Below, piece after piece: positions 1-4,795 of a DNA stretch of 11,851 bases. Source of the stretch: Acidobacteriota bacterium (lineage in GTDB: Bacteria > Acidobacteriota > HRBIN11); contig JAUQPV010000055.1 of NCBI GenBank assembly GCA_030550225.1, positions 1 to 11,851 on the forward strand, read 5' to 3'. The notes under the pieces were generated by a model, which was not told the origin of the DNA, made no database searches, and saw only the letters and a list, made by a program, of their open reading frames with translations. Numbering within the stretch: the stretch's first letter is position 1; the number at the start of each line of letters is the position of its first letter. Made by a program: the position numbers and the translations under genes.

Positions 1-1
1 G

Positions 2-583
2 CATATCCGCCAGCAGATCAGCCAGTGGACGGCGGCTTACTATGAGGCGGGGATCTACCTGCGCAATCGTGAATACAAGGGGAAATTCCATAAGGTCGAG
101 GTCCGCCTCCTCCGGCCCGGCGTGCGGCTGTGGAGTCTTCGGGGGTTCCGGGACCCCCGACCCTACCGGGACTTCACGCCTGAGGAACGCCTGTCCTACG
201 CCATCCAGTTGATTTACCGGGGCGTCGAGAACCTGACGGCCCGACCGGCCCATGCCCGATGGCTTCCCCTAAACGGCCGGCCGGGTGGGCGCATCTCGAC
301 CGAGGAGCGCCTCGTCTGGTTCGACGCCGAGTTCCAACCCGAGTGGAAGGGAAAAAAGCTGGACATCTTCAGTATCACCTTTGACGGCGACTCCCAAGGC
401 CGCGTGGGCTCCCTCCGGGACTCCCGGGCCGAACAGCGGAAACTCCTCGAGGGCGGCACCCTGCGGGTCGAGAACCGTCTGCCCTGGCATGGAACCTTCG
501 TGTGGGGCATCGTGGTCGTCGAGCCCGACAGTGGGACGACTTGGTGGTATCGGACCCTGGTCCATTCCCCCCTGGAGAAATAA
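2..583 (+). CDS. VWFA-related acidobacterial protein, C-terminal part (5'-truncated)
   Basis: The reading frame is open from the first full codon of the window, so this is the last 193 residues of a longer gene. Near the visible start it has a Tyr-Tyr pair (residues 13-14), then a GKFHKVEV segment (27-34) and RPGVRL (38-43). That order matches the end of the 'VWFA-related acidobacterial domain' family, where a strand pattern of the type GKFRKIEVRVKRPGLKV closes the von Willebrand A-like domain. About 150 residues follow with a beta-rich look, as in other members, which are usually secreted and of unknown function. The von Willebrand A core and any MIDAS motif lie outside the window. A GTG at 122 could be mistaken for a start, but homology begins before it. 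The gene ends with TAA and converges on the minus-strand genes beyond 700. The family call is fairly safe; the role is unknown. Confidence 0.7.
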   Translation, partial: HIRQQISQWTAAYYEAGIYLRNREYKGKFHKVEVRLLRPGVRLWSLRGFRDPRPYRDFTPEERLSYAIQLIYRGVENLTARPAHARWLPLNGRPGGRISTEERLVWFDAEFQPEWKGKKLDIFSITFDGDSQGRVGSLRDSRAEQRKLLEGGTLRVENRLPWHGTFVWGIVVVEPDSGTTWWYRTLVHSPLEK

Positions 584-595
584 GGCGGGTCGGCC

Positions 596-647
596 GGAGC
601 GCAGACGTCCCCGTCTGTGGGAATGCAGGCCTCCGGCCTGTGGGAGT
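596..647. repeat. Two tandem REP-like palindromes
   Basis: Two short hairpins lie back to back just after the VWFA-related stop codon. The first has arms CAGACG/CGTCTG (602-607/612-617, loop TCCC). The second has arms CAGGCC/GGCCTG (626-631/635-640, loop TCC). Each is followed by TGTGGGA, so the block repeats with a period of about 24 bases. The first is nearly identical to 936-957 (20 of 22 bases), and the second shares both arms with 3053-3067, so these are dispersed elements. They could act as a bidirectional transcript end or mRNA stabiliser between convergent genes; that is inference. Confidence 0.6.
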
Positions 648-699
648 GCAAGGCGTTCCTCTCCTGGCGCCCGCCGTGACGGTAATGTCACCTCGCCGC

Positions 700-855
700 T
701 TATCGGAGGCCCCCCTTCTGGATCAACTTCACGTAACACCAGACGGTCAGGGCCGCCACGGCCGTAAAAGAAAACAGCATTAGGACCCACGCCAGGGGCG
801 TCATCCGGGGCGCCTGAGACGCCGCTTGCTGGAGCCAGAAAAGTCCACAGACCAT
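700..855 (-). CDS. Single-helix small membrane protein, possible MetS-like subunit of the NSS transporter
   Basis: This is a 51-residue ORF. The ATG at 855 is preceded by GGAG with 8-base spacing, while the internal ATG (residue 18, giving a 34-residue protein) has no evident ribosome site. A short amphiphilic N-terminus is followed by one clear membrane helix at about residues 21-42 (LAWVLML to WCYVKL) and a basic tail KLIQKGGLR. It lies on the same strand as, and 219 bases downstream of, the LeuT-type transporter. Some bacterial NSS transporters (MetP of Corynebacterium glutamicum) need a tiny one-helix partner, MetS, encoded directly downstream; size, topology and position fit this here. 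Against it, the gap is long, a separate promoter seems present, and I cannot show sequence similarity. Another unrelated one-helix peptide is possible. Confidence 0.55.
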   Translation of the reverse strand: MVCGLFWLQQAASQAPRMTPLAWVLMLFSFTAVAALTVWCYVKLIQKGGLR

Positions 856-870
856 CGCATTAGCTCCATG

Positions 871-902
871 TTATAATGTTGTTTTGGGAATTATCATTAT
901 AA
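871..902. repeat. AT-rich inverted repeat carrying facing TATAAT boxes
   Basis: Arms TTATAATG (871-878) and CATTATAA (895-902) are perfect 8-bp inverted repeats around a 16-base spacer. Each arm contains a consensus TATAAT, one per strand, pointing towards each other. The minus-strand copy is the -10 box of the predicted promoter. The arrangement could be an operator for a dimeric repressor or a pair of convergent promoters. No gene follows on the plus strand. Confidence 0.5.
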
Positions 903-925
903 GGTTGCCTTGGGCAGGCGCGCAA
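896..925 (-). promoter_or_regulatory. Predicted sigma-70-type promoter for the small membrane protein
   Basis: On the minus strand a perfect TATAAT (901-896) is preceded at 18 bases by TTGCGC (925-920), which matches three of six -35 consensus positions. Transcription would start near 889 and give a leader of about 34 bases before the ATG at 855, including its GGAG site. The -10 box stands out because it lies in an AT-rich island within otherwise GC-rich DNA. Confidence 0.45.
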
Positions 926-935
926 GAGGGAAAGA

Positions 936-957
936 GGAGCACAGACGTCCCCGCCTG
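936..957. repeat. Second copy of the 22-base palindromic element
   Basis: This matches 596-617 at 20 of 22 bases and in the same orientation. One arm base differs (CAGACG/CGCCTG), so the hairpin has one mismatch. The two copies bracket the small membrane-protein gene and its promoter. Confidence 0.6.
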
Positions 958-1023
958 CTGTTCGGAATGCCAACCTGTTTTACAAGCGTTTCCCGTCCTG
1001 ACAGTGTTCTAAACAGGGTTCCC

Positions 1024-1063
1024 CGACCCCTATCTTCCCTACCTGCCTCTCTGCCGACCTGCC
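1024..1063. repeat. Degenerate octanucleotide tandem repeat
   Basis: Three clear 8-base units ending in CTGCC lie in phase (1040-1047, 1048-1055, 1056-1063; for example TACCTGCC and GACCTGCC). They are followed leftwards by two degraded pyrimidine-rich units. The array sits 11 bases past the transporter stop codon. It resembles the heptamer arrays elsewhere in the window but has a different period. Confidence 0.5.
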
Positions 1064-1074
1064 CATCGATCCCA

Positions 1075-2901
1075 TTACTCCCGCCACCGTCGGGTCCACA
1101 GAAAAGCGACCAAGAAGGCAAATAGGAAGTAACTCCCGAAGACGATGACCCGGGCGAGGTAAACGTAAGGTCGCACGTAGTAGCCATCGACCTGGAGCTT
1201 GAGTCGGCCGCTCAAGGGCTTTCCGCCCATCTCGTAAGTCCGCCGCTCCAGCTTGGCCCGGACCGTGTCCAGGATCTCCGGGTCGGCGTTCTGCATTTGC
1301 TCCCAATCGATGTCCTGGACCTTTCCGTCCTGAACCGTGAGGACGGAAAGGACGCGAAAGTCTTTCTTCATCTCCTGAACTCGAGCCTGCAAAGTCCCGT
1401 TAAGCTTCCGTTGGACTTCCTTATCTTCTTCCCAAAAGACCTTCGCCGGGAAGTCCCTCAGGTTGGCAACGCCCTCGACGATGAAGGGCTTCGGCATGAC
1501 GTTGGGGAAACCACCCCGGACTTCCTCCCAAATAAAGCCGCCCAGGATGACGGCCAGACACAGAGGCGTCACGTACTTGGTGATGTAGTAAAAGATGCGG
1601 GGGATCCGGATATCGGCCCCCCGGTGGATGTCCTCCCAGTAGCGGTCGATGCCAAAGACCCACCCGGCCAGGACGACTTCCACGAAGGCCATCACGACCA
1701 GAAACAGCGTCCCGACCCAGAAGTCCAACTGAGCGACCATGCCGTATCGGTTGAAGAGAACCGTCGGGACCGTCCCCAAAATCCATAAGCCGGCTAAGAT
1801 GGTGACGGCCCGCCTCCTGTCCAGACCCAGCTCGGACTGGAAGAAGGCGATGACCGGCTCGGCCGTCGAGACCGATGAGGTAAAGGCCGCAAAGAACAGC
1901 AGGAGAAACCATACTGTCCCGATGAAGTAGACGTTCAACTGTTCCCGGATGACCTCGGGCATGGCGATCATGCCGATGCTGAATGTCCCGGCCAGTTCGG
2001 GGACCATCGCCGCCCCAAAGAAGACGGCCGTCGCCGGGATGGCGATCAGGGACCCGAAGATGACCTCGACGAATTCGTTGGTCGATGCCGTCGTCAGACC
2101 GGATAGGGCGATGTCTTGTTCCTTTTCGCCGCCTGCATAGCTGGCATAGCATTCCAGAGACCCAAAGCCGATACTCAGGGAAAAGAACAACTGGCCTGCC
2201 GCCGCCAGCCAGATGCTGAAGGTCCCCAGACGACTGAAGTCTGGGGACCAGATGTAAGCCAGGCCGTCCAGGACCGTGCCCCGGACCGGCTCCAGAGTCA
2301 AGACGGCCACGGCCATGATGATGGCAAACAAGAAGAGCAGGGGCATCGCGATCTTGGCCAACAGCTCGATGCCCTTTGCCGCCCCCCGATAGAGGACCCA
2401 CAGGTTCAGACCTAACGTAATAGCCATCATGAGCCATGGGATGAGGGGCGTCGCAAAGTAGTTCCCCGTCGCCAGGACCCCTTGGTACTCGTTAAAGTAG
2501 ACGCTAAAGTCCGTGACGTGATTGTAATGGCCCGTCAGGGACAAGAAGGCATACCCCAACATCCAGCTCTCGGCATAGGTGTAGTAAATGCTGAAGATCA
2601 GAGGAAAGGCCACACCCATAACCCCCAGGTACTTGGCGACCGGCGACCGGGCGATGCGGTGGAACATCCCGACCGTCGTGCTGTGGCCGTACCGTCCCCC
2701 GTATCGCCCGACCCACCAGGTTACCCACATCGCCGGGATGGCGAAGAGGACGAGGGAGATGAGGTAAGGGATGATGAAGGCACCCCCACCGTTTTTGGCG
2801 GCCTGGGACGGGAAGCGCAGGAAGTTCCCGATCCCGACGGCACTGCCGGCGGCGGCCAGGATCCAACCGATGCGGGTCGCCCATCGTTCCCGGGTCGCCA
2901 T
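1075..2901 (-). CDS. LeuT-type sodium:neurotransmitter-symporter family amino-acid transporter
   Basis: The protein has 608 residues. The ATG at 2901 has a strong GAGGAGG site 8 bases upstream; a start 12 codons earlier lacks one. It aligns almost without gaps to Aquifex LeuT: ERWATRIG, the unwound helix 1 GSAVGIGNFLRFP (19-31), NGGGAF (37-42), IYYTYAESW (105-113), QLFFSLSIGFG (237-247), SGLTTASTNE (267-276), FTSS (340-343) and DFW (393-395). The Na1 site is kept (A21, N26, S241, N275), as is Na2 (G19, V22, A338, T341, S342). So are the outer gate pair R29/D393 and the Glu (E279) at LeuT E290 that marks chloride-independent members. Pocket positions differ from LeuT: N21 to S20, L25 to I24, V104 to F103, I359 to T346. 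The substrate is therefore an amino acid that I cannot name. A soluble stretch of about 115 residues (461-573) separates helices 11 and 12, where LeuT has a short loop; topology puts it in the periplasm. A probable small partner lies downstream. Confidence 0.93.
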   Translation of the reverse strand: MATRERWATRIGWILAAAGSAVGIGNFLRFPSQAAKNGGGAFIIPYLISLVLFAIPAMWVTWWVGRYGGRYGHSTTVGMFHRIARSPVAKYLGVMGVAFPLIFSIYYTYAESWMLGYAFLSLTGHYNHVTDFSVYFNEYQGVLATGNYFATPLIPWLMMAITLGLNLWVLYRGAAKGIELLAKIAMPLLFLFAIIMAVAVLTLEPVRGTVLDGLAYIWSPDFSRLGTFSIWLAAAGQLFFSLSIGFGSLECYASYAGGEKEQDIALSGLTTASTNEFVEVIFGSLIAIPATAVFFGAAMVPELAGTFSIGMIAMPEVIREQLNVYFIGTVWFLLLFFAAFTSSVSTAEPVIAFFQSELGLDRRRAVTILAGLWILGTVPTVLFNRYGMVAQLDFWVGTLFLVVMAFVEVVLAGWVFGIDRYWEDIHRGADIRIPRIFYYITKYVTPLCLAVILGGFIWEEVRGGFPNVMPKPFIVEGVANLRDFPAKVFWEEDKEVQRKLNGTLQARVQEMKKDFRVLSVLTVQDGKVQDIDWEQMQNADPEILDTVRAKLERRTYEMGGKPLSGRLKLQVDGYYVRPYVYLARVIVFGSYFLFAFLVAFLWTRRWRE

Positions 2902-2965
2902 CGTCGCCCCTCCTCGACGTGGGCTGAAGCGCCCCAATCGGATCTTATCGGAGCATTAGTTTATT

Positions 2966-3001
2966 GGAGACGGTCCCTTCTGCAAAATGGACCCCGTCTC
3001 C
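2966..3001. repeat. Hairpin-forming inverted repeat
   Basis: Arms GGAGACGG (2966-2973) and CCGTCTCC (2994-3001) pair over 8 bp, and the stem continues with TCC/GGA after a two-base bulge. No T-tract follows on either strand, so it is not a standard intrinsic terminator. It lies in the presumed 5' leader of the transporter, about 65 bases before its ATG. Confidence 0.45.
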
Positions 3002-3052
3002 TTGGACAAACAGGCCGGTTTGGCCCGTGAGGACGGCTCAGGCCGATCCGTA

Positions 3053-3067
3053 CAGGCCAGAGGCCTG
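3053..3067. repeat. REP-like palindrome, third locus
   Basis: Arms CAGGCC/GGCCTG around the loop AGA are identical to the arms at 626-640, with a different loop. This supports a small dispersed palindrome family in intergenic DNA. Confidence 0.4.
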
Positions 3068-3148
3068 CCCGCCGCCCCACCCATGGCCCCTCCCAGGGCA
3101 CCGGGCCGGGCTGGGCCGTGGACCGGGATCGGGAAAAACCCCGGAATT

Positions 3149-3177
3149 TTGGAGAAAGATAGCCGCTTGAGTACAAT
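3149..3177 (+). promoter_or_regulatory. Predicted promoter for the outer-membrane protein gene
   Basis: TTGGAG (3149-3154), a 17-base spacer, then TACAAT (3172-3177). The -10 box matches five of six consensus positions and the -35 box three of six, with ideal spacing. A start near 3184 would leave a leader of about 270 bases that contains the inverted repeat at 3219-3248. A second AT-rich word, TATATT at 3401, lacks a -35 partner. Confidence 0.45.
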
Positions 3178-3218
3178 AGAAAAGTCTACTTCATGACCGA
3201 AAGGTCCGTGTATCCAAC

Positions 3219-3248
3219 TTTTTGAATGCATTCATGCGCATTCAAAAA
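3219..3248. promoter_or_regulatory. 11-bp perfect inverted repeat, possible operator
   Basis: Arms TTTTTGAATGC (3219-3229) and GCATTCAAAAA (3238-3248) flank an 8-base spacer. The left part, TGAATGCATTCA (3223-3234), is itself a perfect palindrome, so there are three TGAAT/ATTCA half-sites in 26 bases. Each arm ends in A/T runs on the wrong side for a terminator, so a protein-binding site is more likely. The TGAAT half-sites recall arginine-repressor boxes, but the spacing does not match and I do not claim that. Confidence 0.5.
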
Positions 3249-3452
3249 AATGGACATGGGTCGTGGGGGGAGAAAGACCAAGGGCGGTCGACGACCAGCC
3301 TCGGGTTGGAGCCCTTTAGGTTGTAGCGGCAGAAACGACTTTTGCTTCCCACGGGACGGTGAGGAATGGAGTGCATGAGGACGCGGGTCTGCATGAAATT
3401 TATATTTATTCTCATTTCGACCTCTTAACCTCACTGTCGAGGAGGGTCGAAC

Positions 3453-4289
3453 ATGATCCAACGGGGTCTCACTCCAAAAATCCGACTCGGGCTGGTCGTG
3501 CTGGCCTGCCTCGGCTTCCTGGGCGTCGCCTCCCAGGCCCGGGCGGGTGGCACGATCATGGTCATCCCGGCGACGTTCACGACCGATGAAGCCTATGATG
3601 CTAACGGTGACAAAGTTTCCCTGGGGGGTGACGTCGTCGTCCCGAATCTCGGGCTCCTGTTCAGCTATAGCTTTCCCCTCAAGGGAGTTGGGCCAGAAAA
3701 CTGGGGTTCGTCCCTCAGCGTGACCATGCTGTACTGGTTCGCCAAAGTGGACACGCCGCAGGGGCCCGGCCAGTGGGATTCTCTTTTCGCCTGGCCGATC
3801 GTGTCGTTTGGAAGTAAGTACCTGGACCTCTATGTGGGATACCAATTGGACCTCAGCGACATCACAGACCAGGCCGAGGCCTTGACCCTGGGTGGAACCG
3901 TCAAATACCCGGTCGGTGGCGGATTTGACGTCGCAGCTGGCGTCGACTACTACTGGACCTTCCAGCAGGAAAACGCTGTCGACCCGCCCAATTGGTTCAT
4001 CGTTCGAGGGACAGGTACATACTCGTTCAAGGTCGCGGAAGGCGTCAACGGCAGTATCGGGGCGACGGTAGCCTACTACTTCTTCTCCGAATCCCCTGCT
4101 CTTGGAAATGACAATGGTAACGTGTTTCTGATTCGGCCCCAGGTCAGCGTCTCCTATGAGAAATTCTCCTTCACCGTGACGTGGGGGAGCGTGGACGAAT
4201 ACACCTCCGGCGGCATCAGCTTTTCGGGTAAAAACACGCTGGTTAAAAAGGCGAAGGGCTTCCGGGCGTTCATCGGGTATAGCTTCTAA
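3453..4289 (+). CDS. Secreted outer-membrane beta-barrel protein of unknown function
   Basis: The protein has 278 residues. ATG is preceded by GAGGAGGG with 6-base spacing. An N-terminal signal peptide is clear: a basic start, a hydrophobic core (GLVVLACLGFLGV) and a likely cleavage after SQARA (residue 31). The mature part of about 247 residues has repeated amphipathic strands rich in aromatic residues and Gly, with no hydrophobic helices. It ends in the aromatic pattern AFIGYSF with a terminal Phe, the usual insertion signal for outer-membrane barrels. Length fits a 10-12 strand barrel. It loosely resembles small porin-like 'transporter' families such as the phenol-degradation MetA group, but I cannot assign one. 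It is divergent from the amino-acid transporter, so supplying substrates across the outer membrane is conceivable; the only evidence is position. A strong hairpin follows the stop codon. Confidence 0.8.
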   Translation: MIQRGLTPKIRLGLVVLACLGFLGVASQARAGGTIMVIPATFTTDEAYDANGDKVSLGGDVVVPNLGLLFSYSFPLKGVGPENWGSSLSVTMLYWFAKVDTPQGPGQWDSLFAWPIVSFGSKYLDLYVGYQLDLSDITDQAEALTLGGTVKYPVGGGFDVAAGVDYYWTFQQENAVDPPNWFIVRGTGTYSFKVAEGVNGSIGATVAYYFFSESPALGNDNGNVFLIRPQVSVSYEKFSFTVTWGSVDEYTSGGISFSGKNTLVKKAKGFRAFIGYSF

Positions 4290-4320
4290 CCACGGGTCCC
4301 ATCCTCGGGGCTGGATCCAC

Positions 4321-4368
4321 GGAAGGGTCCGGGCGGGGGCGACGGTCGCGCCCGACCCGGACCTTTCC
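4321..4368 (+). terminator. Strong hairpin after the outer-membrane gene, terminator-like without T-tract
   Basis: Arms of about 23 bases (4321-4343 and 4345-4368) pair nearly completely: GGAAGGGTCCGGG on the left faces CCCGGACCTTTCC on the right with one mismatch, and a GC-rich upper stem follows. It starts 32 bases past the stop codon. No run of T follows, so it may act as an mRNA-stabilising or Rho-assisted end rather than a classic intrinsic terminator. Confidence 0.5.
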
Positions 4369-4404
4369 GCCCGTGACGTCGGGACGACCAAGCTATCTCA
4401 AAAG

Positions 4405-4436
4405 CCCTCTCCCCGTGGGAGAGGGGAGGGTGAGGG
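4405..4436. repeat. CCCTCTCCC/GGGAGAGGG REP-type palindrome
   Basis: Arms CCCTCTCCC (4405-4413) and GGGAGAGGG (4417-4425) surround a three-base loop, followed by GAGGGTGAGGG. Palindromes of this wording recur between genes in many unrelated bacterial genomes. Only one copy is in this window. Confidence 0.5.
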
Positions 4437-4474
4437 CCGGGAAATGGATTCAGCCTTTCCGGCTCTTCGAAAAA

Positions 4475-4547
4475 TCGGTGTTCGGTGTTGGGTGTTTGGT
4501 GCTAGGTCCTTTTTCAAGAACCCAACACCCAATACCCAACACCCAAC
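4475..4547. repeat. Inverted pair of heptanucleotide arrays (TGTTGGG family)
   Basis: Five contiguous 7-base units of the type TCGGTGT/TGGGTGT occupy 4475-4509. After a 10-base T-rich spacer, four units ACCCAAC/ACCCAAT occupy 4520-4547. The right array is the reverse complement of the left family, so the two can pair into a long hairpin. Units are in exact phase within each array. Confidence 0.7.
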
Positions 4548-4577
4548 TTGTTTGAAACATCGTGCTTCCCGGGCGGT

Positions 4578-4672
4578 GGAAAAGGTTGTTCTGACGCCAT
4601 TCTCACGGGCCGAACGGCCCTGGTAACAGAACCGTTCGGTTTGGGAGAAGCCGGACGAGACCGACTTTTTCC
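4578..4672. repeat. 95-base imperfect coaxial inverted repeat
   Basis: Three nested pairs share one centre near 4625: GGAAAA with TTTTCC (4578-4583 and the T-run ending 4672), TTCTC with GAGAA (4600-4604/4645-4649) and CCGAACGG with CCGTTCGG (4610-4617/4632-4639). The intervening arms pair partly with G-T wobbles. It could be a structured RNA, a transcript end for the glycosyltransferase operon, or a degraded miniature insertion. There is no target duplication I can show. Confidence 0.4.
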
Positions 4673-4760
4673 ATCGCCTGGACGACCGGCCGGGCGGATG
4701 TCTCGATGGTGGGCCGGAGGCGGAAGAGGCGTCGCCGAGGCCCGAGTCTCCATCCCGTCC

Positions 4761-4795
4761 CCATTCCTCATTCCTTATTCTTCATTCCCCATTCC
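4761..4795. repeat. Heptanucleotide array (GAATGAG family) entering the glycosyltransferase gene
   Basis: Five in-phase 7-base units on the plus strand (CCATTCC, TCATTCC, TTATTCT, TCATTCC, CCATTCC). The third unit contains the glycosyltransferase stop codon (TTA at 4775-4777), and the last units encode the protein's C-terminal GGMGNEE tail. Confidence 0.75.

Larger units (their letters stand above)
2902..3452. other. Divergent intergenic region between transporter and outer-membrane gene
   Basis: These 551 bases contain no ORF with recognisable features. Going left to right they hold the transporter ribosome site, a hairpin (2966-3001), a REP-like palindrome (3053-3067), a plus-strand promoter (3149-3177), an 11-bp inverted repeat (3219-3248), an AT-rich stretch (3394-3417) and the GAGGAGGG site of the outer-membrane gene (3439-3446). 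If transcription starts near 3184, the plus-strand leader is about 270 bases. I recognise no known riboswitch class in it. No convincing minus-strand promoter for the transporter is visible; the best -10-like words near 2945-2963 lack a good -35. Confidence 0.6.
4290..4774. other. Convergent gene-free region rich in repeats
   Basis: These 485 bases separate the plus-strand outer-membrane gene from the minus-strand glycosyltransferase. I see no credible gene. In order they hold a strong hairpin, a CCCTCTCCC-type palindrome, an inverted pair of heptamer arrays, a long imperfect hairpin and a second heptamer array that runs into the glycosyltransferase gene; each is listed separately. The stretch 4673-4760 shows nothing I can name. 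Confidence 0.6.

Noticed and set aside
1421..2437. A 338-codon minus-strand frame inside the transporter gene
   Set aside because: It is an out-of-frame reading of the LeuT-like coding sequence with no homology visible.
2987..3196. A 69-codon plus-strand ORF in the divergent intergenic region
   Set aside because: There is no ribosome site, the composition is low-complexity Pro/Gly/Arg, and it overlaps a promoter and palindromes.
3219..3248. Reading the inverted repeat as an intrinsic terminator or an ArgR box
   Set aside because: A-runs rather than T-runs follow the stem on both strands, and the TGAAT/ATTCA spacing does not match the arginine-repressor consensus.
3367..3429. A 20-codon plus-strand leader ORF before the outer-membrane gene
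   Set aside because: The ribosome-site spacing is poor, and there is no run of regulatory codons or terminator fork to support attenuation.
3186..4391. A 401-codon open frame on the minus strand across the outer-membrane gene
   Set aside because: It is antisense to a gene with a clear signal peptide, ribosome site and barrel end. The antisense product has no recognisable domain; long antisense frames are common in GC-rich genes.
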